Shown: one piece after another, positions 35,561-47,506 of the stretch
Layout: the number at the start of each line of letters is the position of its first letter
Numbering within the stretch: the first letter of the stretch is position 1
NCBI GenBank assembly: GCA_022264855.1
Contig: JABYQU010000045.1
Span: 186,001 to 250,000 of the forward strand
Origin: Lenzites betulinus
Lineage: Eukaryota; Basidiomycota; Agaricomycetes; Polyporales; Polyporaceae
Length of the DNA: 64,000 nt
Direction of reading: 5' to 3'
Translations under genes and position numbers: made by a program
Notes under the pieces: generated by a model
Databases searched by the model: none
Told to the model about the DNA's origin: nothing
The model's input: only the letters and a program-made list of their open reading frames with translations

Positions 35561-35580
35561 GGCTGCGATTCAGACGTTCA

Positions 35581-36761
35581 ATGAACACCGGACGGGGATG
35601 AAATTCGGATGGGGTGCGATGGGCAGAGTCGAGTCGCTCGTCCTCAGCGAAAGCGGCTGTGCGCAGGAGGTACGAGGACCTCGCGGACGTGGGCGATTGG
35701 CAACACAGTCCTCGACTCGACTCGACTCGACTCGACGCGACTCGTCGTCGACAGCTGCAGCGGCTCGACGTCGGCGGCAGACGACGGGTGCGGGTGGCAG
35801 ATGGGGGCGAGGAGAGAGCGAGGGCTCGCGCAGCCCCGTCCACGATGTGTCGGCGTGTGGTTTAAGGTTCGCTGTCTCCTGTCCATGCCTCGACCTTCAC
35901 GCCGCCCGTCACAAATATGTCTGTCCATGGCGCACTTCCCGACGCGCGGCGGGCGAGAAGACGTGTGCTTCACGCCCGCTCCACCGACCCCTGGGCGGGT
36001 CACATATCGCCGCGCCGTACGGTGCGGGCTCCTGTGTGTGAATCAGTACTATTTCGTGGTTGGAGAACGTGGTTGGAGTACTTGTGTGGACGGTACTCAC
36101 TCACCACTGCATCTTCAAGCTCGCTTGATGGGTGTACTGGGACTACTTCAAAGTTATCGCCAACTACTACGAAGTCAGTGCCGCAGCACTGCTCGGAGAC
36201 AAGTGTGGCGCGACGAGACAGGCGTCGAACGAGAACTCAGAACTGCAGCGCCGCGGAGACTCAATCCACCGCTTCTCCCGCTCTTCACGCAATCATTCAC
36301 TCAAGTGCTGCTCTATAACTGCTTTTATTACTTTTTCGTTCGTTACGCTAGTAAATGTAGCAACGTCGTCGTCTGCGGTCCTACGCGGCAGTGTATGGAA
36401 TTAATAGCTAGCGGGATGCTGCGAGACACGTCGTCGTGAGGCGGGTACACGTCGTCACAAGAGGCAGTAGGTAGGTAGTACGGGAAAAGGAACGTGCACG
36501 ACAATGAGATCTCCGGACGCGGCCGACGCGCCGTGGGTAGGGAACAAAACGAGGGCAGGAGTGCGGGCTGGGCTGGGAGGGGATACGCGGGGGTGTGGGT
36601 CGGCGGTAGGGTATGGGCGTGGAGGGGATACGCGGTTTGACACCACTTGCTGCTGCTGCTGCCTTCGTCGTTCGCTACGCGATGCGGGCCTAGGGGGGAA
36701 TAGGGAGATGGGATCGGGTTCGTCGTCGGCGTCGTCCAGGTCATGTCGCGCAGACATTCGT
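35581..36761. other. Gene-free stretch upstream of the Cys/His gene
   Basis: Contains five tandem CTCGA units at 35711-35735 and the 3' flank of the H+-ATPase gene. The open frames on both strands look like chance readings of GC-rich sequence. Confidence 0.4.
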
Positions 36762-39700
36762 CTACGCAGTGGGTCTAGAGGGGTGGCGAGCGAGGACGCT
36801 GCCGGTGCGCGCGGCCTGAATCGAGCTGAAGCGCTGGAGCTCCTCCGGCTTCATCAGGATCTTCTGGCCGAAGCCGACCTTGCGGGCGGCCCGGCGCAGG
36901 AAGGATACACGGTTGGAGTACAGAGACTCGTGGACCGAAGCGGCGCGCGAGGTCGTGCGCGTCATCGGCACACCACTCTCAGCGGTCTGAGCAGCGACGG
37001 CAGCCAAGTGACGGTTACGGAGGTACTTGATGATCGTCGCCTTCATCGCGAACTTGATCAGGTCGAGAGGGAAGAACCAAACGATGTCCTGCACACAACC
37101 ATTAGCTGCAGCCCAGCGAAGACGTCAGAATACGACTTACCCAAACCCAGACGATACCAATCCAGCCACCAGAGACAGCCTCGATCTTGGTGAAGCCCCA
37201 GTTACCGTACGCGGCGATGATCGACGACACGAGCTGCGCAAGGCAGAACGCGGCGAACAGTGCAACCGACGGACGCTCCATGAAGAAGAACCCGTGCGAA
37301 CGCGTGACGAAGATGAGGGCCTGCGAGATAATCGCAACCTGGAGGTAGACGATCGTGTGCAGCTGGGGGTCGTTGTGGTCGAGGGCCTGCTGAGCGCCGC
37401 CGTGGAAGGTGACACCGAACTTGTCGAAGAACCAGGTCGTGCGGATGGCAATCGCGACGAGAGCAACGGTGGACAGGGTGAGGTAGAGACCGTACGCAAC
37501 GGCGTACGCGAAGATCTCGGCGAGATCCCAACTGTCTGGCTCGTTGGACGGGAGGACACGGTCAACCGAGAGCGTCATGATGGTACCGTCGTTCAGGAGG
37601 GCAATGATCAGCACCATGAACGGAGGGAAGTCGAACTTGAACGCGAACGCCAGGATGGAGAAGCAGACGACGATACGGATCGTCACCGCGCAGGCGTAGA
37701 TCGCGTAGTTCCGCATACGCTGGAAGATGATACGGGACCCGCGGATAGCGTGGACGATGGTGGAAAGACCAGGCTCCGTCAGGACGATGTCGGCCGCCGA
37801 GCGGGCAGCGTCGGTAGCACCTTCGACAGCGATACCGACGTTGGCACGGGAGAGAGCCGGGGCGTCGTTAGCACCGTCACCAGTCATAGCGCAGAGATGG
37901 CCGAGGGCCTGGAGACGCTTGACGATCTCGTACTTGTGCTCGGGGAAGACACCGGCGAAGCCGTCAGCGTCCAAGATCATCTCGTCGAGGGTCCTGAAGC
38001 GGCTTCCGGGCTCGGGGCCATCCTTGAGGACCTTAGCGGGGTACATGTGGTCACCGAGGCCGAGACGACGGCCAGTCTCCTTCGCGATAGCGAGCTGGTC
38101 ACCGGTAACCATCTTGACCTTGACACCGAGGGCCATGGCGTCGTCGATCGTCTGCTTGGTGTCCTCACGGGGAGGGTCGAAGATGGCGAGCAGGCCGATA
38201 AGCTCGAAGCCGTTACCCTCGCCCTCCGGGTCGGTGCCGTCAACCTCCTCGTAGGCAACCGCGAGAGCACGGAGACCACGCTGAGCGAACTCCTCGACGT
38301 CAGCCTCGAGACGGTTCTCGATGTCGTCAGTCTTGTTGCGAGTGCAGAGTTCGATGATGATACCGGTCATACCCTTGGTGACACGCTTGAGCTTGCCGGA
38401 GGACTCCTCGCGGTAGGTGATCTCGGTACGCTTGTCGACGGGGTTGAACGGCTTGAAGTCCAAGAGCTTGATACCGGCGCGAGCGCGGGTAACATCGCCG
38501 ATAGCGCCAACAACGCACTGGTCGATGGCGTCCTGGTTCTCAGTACGGGAAGCGTACGCAGCCAGGAGGATGACATCCTCAGGCGAGAAGGGGCCGTAGG
38601 TGCGGACGGTGTCGCGGTCGATGGTCAGCTTGTTGGTGGTGAGCGTACCAGTCTTGTCGGAGCACAGGATGGTGACGGCGGCAAGCTCCTCAATGGCGGT
38701 GATACGAGTGACGATGGCCTTGTACTTCGCGAGCTGCTGGGCACCGACGGCGAGAGTGACTGACAGGACGGTGGGCATGGCGATGGGAATACCACCGATC
38801 AAGAGCACCAGGATGTTGTCGAGACCGCGGCGGTAAGTGTAGCGGAAACCAGCGTACAGGCAGAAGATCTCAGCAAGGACGAAGATACCGATGACGACCA
38901 AGCAGAAAGACCCAATCTGGGCCAAGATCTTCTGCAAGTGACCGGTGGTGTCGTCGTCCTGACCGACAAGGTTCGCGGCACGGCCGAAGAAAGTGTTCGG
39001 GCCGGTGGAGATGACGACACCCTCAGCCTCGCCCTGCTTACAGGTCGAGCCACTGGGCGACAAATTTTGCATCAGTACATGACATCATACCAGTCGTGGG
39101 AGCGAACGTACGAGAAGCACTGGTCGCCCAGCTTCTTGCTCTGGGGAAGAGACTCGCCAGTGAGCGCAGCCTGGTCAATCGACACGTTGATGGACTCGGT
39201 GAGACGGCAGTCGGCGGGAACGATGTCACCAATCTTGAACGAGATCATGTCACCGGGGACGAGCTGAGAAGACTCGATTTCGCGCCAAGAATTGGCACGC
39301 TTGACCTTCGCCTTGGGGGCGAGCGAATCCATGAGTGCCTTCACAGCGTTACCAGCGTTCCGCTCTTCGTAGAAACCAATACCGGAGTTGATGAGCAGGA
39401 GGGTGACGATACCCAGGAAGTCCTCCCAGTCCGGGGGGCGGGACTCGCCGTTGGACAGAGCGATAGCGACCAGGGCAGCAGCCTCCATGACCCAGGAAAG
39501 GGGGTTCCACATGAAGCTCAGGAACTTGGCGATAATGAGTACGCGGTCCGGGGCAAATGCGACTTGCAACCTACCTGGAGGAAAGCGTTCTGCTCCTCGC
39601 TCTCCAGCTTGTTGGGGCCGAAAAGCTCGATACGGCGAAGTGCCTCCTCGTCGGTCAGACCATTCTCGTCGCACTGAAGGAGTTTGAAGACATCGTCGAC

Positions 39701-39970
39701 AACGATAGTCTCAAGGTCAACCTTCTCCTTGTCGTAGAGGTCCTCCGCCTTGAGTTGAATTTGATCCATGTCCACCTTGGCGTCTAAAAAGCGAACATTC
39801 GTTTCTATACGTCAAAAACGCGTTTTCAACGCGAAAAACGTACGGCTGGGTTTGTCCTCTTCATCGTGGCCAAAATCCTTGTACTCTCTCTTCTTCTTTT
39901 CAGGCTCGGGAGCGGGGGCCTGGACCGGCTCGGCAGAGCCGGCCTCCTTCTCGACCTGGGGATCCGACAT
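36762..39970 (-). CDS. PMA1: Plasma-membrane H+-ATPase (P3A-type)
   Basis: Five exons read down from 39970: 39970-39844, 39783-39575, 39524-39112, 39052-37141, 37088-36762, giving 995 residues. The phosphorylated Asp is about residue 382 in CSDKTGTLT. Other P-ATPase signatures: ALTGESLP (A domain), [11 protein letters not shown] region, [39 protein letters not shown]. Span M1-M2 lies near [20 protein letters not shown] and [21 protein letters not shown]4 has the [10 protein letters not shown] bend typical of H+ pumps. It exports protons at the cost of ATP and drives nutrient uptake. The C-terminal tail ([20 protein letters not shown] ... [15 protein letters not shown]) is Ser/Thr-rich, as expected for the autoinhibitory segment. 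The acidic N-terminus is encoded by two short exons. Confidence 0.97.
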
Positions 39971-42900
39971 GAGCAGACGAGGGGGGAGGGGTGGGGGAGG
40001 TAGGGTAAACCCTAGAGGGAGCTAGCGTTCGCTTATAGCGAGGGCGGAGGAAGCTGCAGCGGAGAGGGAGGAAGAGGTGGAGGAAGGATGGAACGACGCT
40101 GGCAGCCGCCAGACTCTTAAATATCCACCAGTCTCCCGTCCGCCAGGGCCCCGCCAAACACGCGCAAACAGCCAGCCGCCTCCCGGCGCCGTTCTGATTC
40201 CAACTTGATCCGGGCCAATCCACGCCGCTGGGCCCGCACTTTCCCTCCAAAACGCCTCCGTCGGCCGCGCCCTCCGACCCGGCACCCTGCTTTTTGCGCG
40301 GATTGCTGCTCCTCCTGCTCCCGCACGCACGTCCGTATCTCGGACCAGCACGGGAGGCGCTGCAGGCCATCTCGACGCCGTCCCCCTCGACGGCGGGCAC
40401 GCCCGCGACCACATGTCTACCAGCCGCCTCGCGTCTATCTATCACCCTCAACCAGCCGCCCTTCGCCCCGTCGCGATGTCGCCGGGGCGCGAGCGGGGGA
40501 CGTCTCTTTCGGGCAGTGCCCCGCCGCGAACTTCGCACCCTTCCCCATCCTGCCTTGGCGGTTGCTAACCGCGCCCTCATCAGCTTCTCCTTCGTCTATC
40601 CTGTCGTTTGCAGTCACGCATATCGCCCCGCCATTGGACCGCCGCGCGCAGCCCAATGCACCCCCGCCCTGCTCATCAGTCAATGATGGATGCAGGCTCG
40701 GGAATGATGCATCACCTCTCCAATCACGTCTGCACATCGAGCCACAGACCTTCCCTACTGAAGTTCATGCCGTCTATTTGAACTCATCATGAATTGTTCA
40801 AGTTCTCCAAAAGATAGGCTTGTCCACAGCTCAAGGTGTTTCAACAGACATCACCTCCGCAGAGCCCGCCACACAGCTGCCTCCGAGTCCCATGGTATAC
40901 TGCCCCCTCATCATACGTCAGTTCAGTGCGCTTGATGATTCTTTGCCAGACGTCTATATGAAATAAGGCATCTTATCTCTGGCTGAGACTAGCCGCTTGC
41001 ATGTTTACAGGAATAGCCCACCGCATACGGATCCCAGAATAGACCCCAACATGAGGAGCCCACATTGTGAATTGACCATAACGTCGTGTTTTAGCGGCGA
41101 TTATACGGCAACGTTCAGAAGGTATGGCCAAACCTTCAGCTTCAGCGGGCGAAAGACTTTGGAGAGCCTGCGCAATCTACAACTTTCGCATGTCGCGACT
41201 GGCGTGCATGTCAGCGAGATGACAACCGCGCGCACATATGCAATCCGCTGTCGCGGTCGGTCGCGCGCCGCACGGACGATCGTCAGCACCTGGTCCCGGT
41301 CAGACACGCTCACGCAGCTCTGAGAGCGGTCGCGACAGCATTCTGTCAAGCGTACGCTGGACATGTCTCCCTGGGAGCGTCGACAGTACTTGGGCCCCAA
41401 CACAGGCGTACGGCACAGGTTTTCCGGAAACAGTTCGACATCATCTCGCGCTCCCACCGCCGCCGCAGTGTGGCCTTCGGGGGGTGTTCTCGAGTCGCGC
41501 CCCAGCATCACGGCTACTTGATGAGCGCACTAAGTCCGACCCCGTTTCTCGTTGGCGCACCAGCGTCCAGGGTGCAGGGGCACACGACCACTTCGCGCAC
41601 GGCTCACACACCCCTCGGCCCTCCGCCGTTGCTGAGAATAAATGCGACGCCCCCGTCGCTGTCCGCGTCCCCGTCGCCGCTGTCCGTCCGCCGTCTGCCA
41701 CTTTGCGCCCCGGGTACTTCAGTGCCCAGCGACCGGTGCCCGTCTGTTGATCGCCCTGCGCAGCCGCCCGATCAGGACATTTCCCGCCCGCCCGACGTGA
41801 GCTTCCTTCGCCTGAATTCGAGGTGGGTGGTCTGTTTTTCTCGCCGTGAAGTTCTCCTCCGCATCCGATCGCGTCCTACCCGCCGCACCGCGCCCAGCCC
41901 CCGCCTGGCAACGCGCACGTTTGCGACTTGCAAGTCGGCACCCGTGCGGGGCTTGCGGCGGGCGATAGCGCACCTCCCGCATTCCGTTCTGCCTCCGTCC
42001 GCGGTCGCCCGCCCTGCGTTCGGCGAGACCGTCGCGTTGCCGTACTGGCTGACTTTCCGATCTTACTCGCTCCGATCCAAGGCCGATCGCGTGCTCGCGC
42101 ACGCACGGCCAGAGAATTCGAACAAGACGGCGGGCGGCGCACGTACAGCGTGTTTTGCCACAATCCTGCGAAATGCGCGCCGGCGCGGCGTCTGCGGCTG
42201 GCATTTGGGCGCGCGCTGATTGGACACGCCGCTCGCAAATATAGCAACAGGCCGGCGTCGGACCGGAGGGCGGAGGGTGGCCGGCGGATGAAGAGATGAC
42301 CTCACTCATACCGAGTCTAGCCGAGCGGCGCGATAAGATTCGGGTGGCTGGATAGCGATGCACGAAGATCTGATATCTAGATTACTATCCCCGGCCGATG
42401 CGATCTTCACCTCCTCCAACTCCCGACACACATAAGACGTTCTTGGCTGCCTCTTGCAACCTTCGCGTTCTTGGACGCGACTTAGGGGGTCTCGGTCAAC
42501 TCTTGGCTGCGATTTGCTGAAGATTGCGCACACATGGTCTGTGAGGTGGCCAGCTCGACTCGACAGACTGCCACTAACAATAGCAGGGTACGTCAGAGCG
42601 CGCCTGGTAGACACCACGCAGCTTGTAAGCCGTCCATAGAACGCTCGGCCCTCTGTCATCTTTCATTGCATGCGTTCTCGTCCAGGCGATCTCGCATGCT
42701 TTCTCGACGAGATCAGTGTTCCGACCGGAACGCTCAGGCTTAAACGCGGTCGGCTTTTGCGGACCCGAGTCTGGAAACGCATCCAGGTTCCAAACTGCGT
42801 GCTCAATCACCTAAAGTCCTGGGATACAGATATGATTACCCCTTCTTGTCGCTCGTCCACCTCGCTGCATGCTCGGCATCACATCCTCTCTGCCTAGGAT

Positions 42901-45300
42901 CCCTGTAGACCTCCATACACAACCCAAATACGTCCCCGCGTGCGGCGTTACACGCATGAAGCCCATAGAAGCGCCAAGAAGCGCGTCCTGGAAGACGGCC
43001 GAACTTTGTGGGTATATGCTTCACAGTGCCTCCCCGTGTCCGCGTTGCGCAGCGCAAAGCGAAGGCCTCCAGCTGGCTCGCTGCGCCGCGTGCACAGCAC
43101 GAATCGGACCCGGGTCGGACGTGTGTATTTCAGTGCGGGCGCGCCGCTTACCTCCTCGCGGACGATTGAACTGTGCCGGTGTGCGATGGGCTCAGGCCTA
43201 TGAGTATTACTGCGCATGCGCGGCGTCACTTGTGTACCAGTGCTGGCGGGCCGAGTGAAGAGAGCGCGGGCGGTCGTGCGCCGTTTACGCCAGTAGCCTC
43301 CAGGTTCTGCTACACGCGCCGCTGTGCATGAGAGTTCCGTTGTCGCCGTCGCCGTCGCCGTCGCAACGCACCCACCGTCTGTAACAGCCGGGCCACACGA
43401 TGCTCGTGGGCTTACAGGCGCGCGGTTTCTCACCCCGATCGTGCAGAACCGGAGTGTTCTGTGGCAGTGGACCTCTCCATTCTCCTCCGTCTCTCTTTGG
43501 ACGTTTGGCGGGACGGAGGTCGACACTCCACAGCGTGGGCCTGGGACGATCTGGTGGATTATACGCGGTGGCGCTGACGGTATTTGGGACGTTCCTGTCC
43601 ATTCAATGCGGGGAGATACGCACATGGGGCTCTGGTCTATGTCCGCACGCTGGAGCTGCATACGCTTACTGCTCGCCCCGAGCTCCAACCAGTGGGGTAC
43701 GCGCACATCCCATAAAACCACCTATGCAAGTACCAGCAGAAGCCCGGTCTTCTTCTCCGAGGTGCGCCCGGGGAAGGCTCAAGAAGGACGGCGAGCGTGG
43801 GCCATTGGGCGGACCGCGCCGTCCCTGACTCCCTGGCGATCCTTCCTGCACGCGAACTGCCAAGACGGACGGATGCGCGCTGCGTTCACCTCATAAGTAC
43901 GTCGCTGCGCCGGGTTGCTCGTCGCGCGTCGCTCGTCGCCCAGCCCGCATGCACGCGAGTTGCACGGAGTAACCGTCGGTGGTCGAACGCTTGGCACGGC
44001 CAACCCGCTTGCTCCGAGCTCGTCGCCATCGCTCAAGCTCAAAGTTGCAAGGAATCACACAGTGATATTGCGGCGGTATGTTACTCGCCCTGCTACCGTG
44101 TCTGCCTGCTGACACGAGGCGCGCGTAGGGCACGTACGCCGTCACCTGGGCGAGTATCGAGTATCGGCGGCTTCTGTAACATCCCCGTCAGGTGCGAGAC
44201 ACGCCTCGCGGCGTGTCTGCGCGATGTCCGAACTGCCAAGGTACGTACGTATACCCACGCGCACAAGGTCAAGTTTTGCGAGGAACTCTCACAGTGCTCG
44301 GACGACGAGATATGTCGGTCGGATGCTATCGACCCTCCGACTGGAATGCGCATCTTAGAGCGCGTGCTGTGCCCGTGAGCCCCTGGAATAGACTGCAGTC
44401 GTTCCCACGTCCGCCTATGGCTATTCACGTCGTCCTCGACATGTCTCCCGGGGATCCTGGGCCATGCACACGCCTGAACGAGCGCCGGGCCACGCCGCGA
44501 TCGCCGTTGCACACCGGCGGGTGCACGCAGCCCATGCACGAGTGGGAGACGATCCGCGATTCTGGCCTGGCCGCGCTCGCCGGCGGTGCGGTAAGTCGTC
44601 GTATCTTGGGTATCTGGAGCTTCTCCCCGGACGCCGTCGTGCGTGTGGCTCTGTCGGGTGGACTCGGGCTCGTATCACTGTCGGGATTCGGCGTGGGGCG
44701 TGTAGAGTGTAGAGTGTAGAGTGGCCACGGGGCGTGAAGGATGTGCTTCTGTGGCGTCGTGTACTCATGCTGACCGGTCTCCGCCAGTGTACGGCGAAAG
44801 GAGCTGGGTGCGTGAAGAGCCTGAGGGAGAGTCTGGACGAAACCTGGTGAGCATGTCTTTTCGCCCCTTCCCTGAGCACAGACTCGCGTATGGGCCCGGG
44901 ACGGGGTCGCCGCGTGAACACTGGACAAGCGATACCCCCTCGGCGAACTCGGGGTATGTCAAACAGACGTGTCCGTCATGCCCACGACGGAGACGTGCGG
45001 CGGGACAGAGTGCATAAAGACGTCTGCCACCCGGAGAGCATCCACGCCGCACGACTTCATCGATGCATCAACATCCCCACTGGGCCTCAATGTCAGTGGT
45101 GCTGTGAGTGTCACGTCGAATAAGAGCGGGGCTTTGCTAACCTTGAGCTTCGTCTTCGCCATATGTTCCCTTTGCTCGGCTGCCAGGGTGGGCGGGCTGG
45201 AGCAGGTCTGAAATACGCGTAGCGGGATCGCTGTCAGCGCCGCTGGCCACCAGGTCCGTGTGAGGCCCCTGCAAGCTGTGAACCAGCGGGACTGTGGAAT
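39971..45300. other. 5.3-kb stretch without a recognisable gene
   Basis: The first few hundred bases hold the H+-ATPase promoter (a TATTTAA on the minus strand at 40117-40123). Beyond that, many open frames on both strands reach 100-250 codons, but they are Arg/Ser/Pro-rich, mutually overlapping and without motifs, as expected of GC-rich noncoding DNA. A TGTAGAG unit repeats three times near 44701-44720. This may be degenerate transposon material or a gene lost beyond recognition. Confidence 0.4.
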
Positions 45301-47075
45301 CAACAAAGGGTGAAGCTTTGAAGGTGGACAGGGAGAACGTACCCTTGAATATACACGAGCTCACTCATAGTCCCTCCAGCACAGCGGATAGATATCCAAA
45401 CCATTCCCCCAACATCGGGGAGACCACACAACGCACACCGATCGTACTGCGCTCCACTGAGGGGTCCTTGATACGGTGAGCCGGGTCCACCGACTGCTGA
45501 TCGACAGGTACCCGCTTGCATGCGCACGGGGACACCTGACATGTTGCGCAGGCGCGAGATTTGGTGCGGAGTGGAAGAATGAGGGAGGGACTGAAGCAGA
45601 CGCCAGATAGTGCTTCCCCGCACGTTGAGCGTTTTGTGTTCGGAGCACCCCACGGGCCCACCCCCACCCCCGCCTCCACCCGCGCATCGCCCCTGCAGGT
45701 TGCAGGTTGCCACTGTGCGGCACCGTGACGAAAGACTTAGGCTCCATGCGACGTACCACGTTCTTGGCCCGCCGGGTCTACTCAGCGACTGCAGCCAAGT
45801 CGGACATCCTCGGTCGCACTGAGCCTTTGTTCATGGTGTCCGAACTTGAATATACCTTCCATCCACCACTAGGGGTGCTCAATTCTGGCCGGCCACGGAC
45901 ACGGGCCACGCTGGACACGCAAAAGAGGGTTTGATGGGAGTTTTCGTGCTAAGCGACATCGTTTGCTGCGTGAAATGCGGTTGTTAGGGTTTGTTGAGAA
46001 CGGGAATATATTGAGAGTCCGCCTGAGTGTACCAGCGACGCGCGAAGTGGGTAAACAGGACTATGTGAGTTCGCGGCACCTGTTTCAGCGTCGCACAGAC
46101 TAGTTATAGCTATGAAAAAGCAGACGCAGGTCCACCAGACATCAAGCGAGCCGTCGAGTATCCCACAACGCGCAAACGCGAAGTCCCCTTGGAGAGTAGT
46201 AGCCCCTTATACCTTCGGACCCCGACATAGCGTGCAATAGAACTTCTAGGAATAAACCGATTGATTGCACTCGGGATTTGACGCACACCTCGCCATCAAA
46301 CGAGCTTTTGCGTGTCCAGCGTGGCCCGTGTCCGTGGCCGGCCAGAATTGAGCACCCCTACTAGGGCGGATGTTGGGCCCTCCGACCTCGCGTGGATGAC
46401 GTCAGAGGGTTTTGAGGCACCCGATGTTCGGCCTCGCCAAGTGTTCAGTATAACGTCGTCCGAGCGAGAGTACTGCATGGGGCCGGAGCATTGGGCAACA
46501 GCCCCGACCTACAGTGTCACGGTCAGTACTGAGCGTATGGGTAGGCCTCTCTGTTGTCGGTGTTCAGCAAGAGCATGACCTGCTAAGGCTTGTCCAACGA
46601 CTCACTTCATGGAGAGGAAGACGAATTCGGGAGTACTTATATGTGGCTACAGAACAATGATCCGATTGACAGCGGGTTTACGCGGCCCATCCTGCACGAT
46701 GCGATTCGGATTTGTGGCCTATAGGCTACGCATGCTGCTCTAACCAAGGATCATCATGATCAGTCACGGAATGTTTACCACCGCAAACTTATGGAAGCCT
46801 TAAGCTTGTATGATGAACTTACGTGGTCTCATGAAGTACTGCGGAGATATCGTTGAGCGCATGTGGTGGTGGACCTTCTTAGCCCCCAAGAGTGCCTGGG
46901 GCCTGAATCGACCATGGCGAGCATTGGGATTACCTGAGACTACACAAGATACAGACGCAAGCGCTGCGCAGAAACATTGGAAAAGAGATCAAGGTGTCGC
47001 AGTGGCACGGTGGGCACGTTTCATCCGGAACTCCGCAGGTCGGTGTCGCCGCTGACCTCGGCGTCGAGCACAGCG
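45301..47075. repeat. Inverted repeat, left arm
   Basis: Reads, on the plus strand, like the reverse complement of 51985-53483. Long segments match at roughly 85-95% by eye, for example 46805-47070 against 52265-51990, which share the frame MMNLRGL(L/M)KYCGDI and the text GVAADLGVE. The arm is interrupted at 45871-46359 by a terminal-inverted-repeat element that the right arm lacks. Confidence 0.8.
45871..46359. mobile_element. 489-bp non-autonomous TIR element (MITE-like)
   Basis: The outermost 55 bases are perfect inverted repeats beginning AGGGGTGCTCAATTCTGG; after a 3-base mismatch, nine more bases match (GTTTGATGG). ACT flanks both ends (45868-45870 and 46360-46362), consistent with a 3-bp target duplication; a TA duplication with ends starting GGGGTGC is equally possible because the bases are ambiguous. 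No ORF could encode a transposase. The corresponding site in the right arm is empty. Confidence 0.85.
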
Positions 47076-47506
47076 ACTCAGTCCTTAGTGGAATGTAGAC
47101 CTCCAGAGTGTCTTCAACAGAACCAACTGCTTACTCCAGACGGTAAGCAAAGACGCATGATGCCACTGCACCGCGCCGTTCAGCAGCCAGCGGTAGATCC
47201 ATGGACTAGCGTTTCCATAGGGCGTGACAAAAGCATATAAGAAACTATCAACAATAAACTGAAGTAATAAAAACACGAGAAGCAAATCCGATAGCGGGCG
47301 CACGGTACCGGCGGAGGCAAGAATGCAGAGAAATCTACAACAGGTATGTATATACGGGGGCTTGAAGCTTGAGGCGCGAACATAGATATTGGAATTATGC
47401 GAGGAATCCGTGCAAGCGAGCACTAACACTAAGCGTAGAACCGTCCGGCACACCAACGATTACAGAGGTGATTAGCGTGTAACATGTGCATTCATCGGGC
47501 ACGAGG
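47076..47506. other. 3' flank of the 1300-residue gene
   Basis: Between the left arm and the stop codon at 47507; presumed 3' UTR and spacer. Nothing recognised. Confidence 0.4.

Larger units (their letters stand above)
33590..35580. repeat. Segmental duplication, copy 2
   Basis: Longer copy of the block at 31190-32640, direct orientation. It includes the full-length Cys/His gene (34195-35560) and its 3' flank, within which a 61-bp unit is duplicated in tandem (33665-33786). Confidence 0.75.

Noticed and set aside
35711..35735. CTCGA repeats as a regulatory array
   Set aside because: Five pentamer units are a simple microsatellite; nothing ties them to a promoter.
34578..35843. Single 421-codon minus frame upstream of and across the Cys/His gene
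   Set aside because: It reads through an intron in the wrong frame at 35153-35229 and extends upstream of the MPHR start; the paralogue shows the spliced form and the same start.
37027..38763. 578-codon open frame on the plus strand
   Set aside because: It is antisense to the H+-ATPase exon; its Asp/Glu/Val-rich composition is the mirror of codon use in that highly expressed gene.
41470..42219. Possible 249-residue protein on the plus strand
   Set aside because: Arg/Pro/Ser-rich with equally long overlapping frames on the other strand; no start context, intron signals or motif.
45868..46362. CACTA-type transposon, because the left end reads CACTAGGGG
   Set aside because: The right end reads TAGTAGGGG in reverse complement, so CACTA is not part of the inverted repeat; it belongs to the flank.
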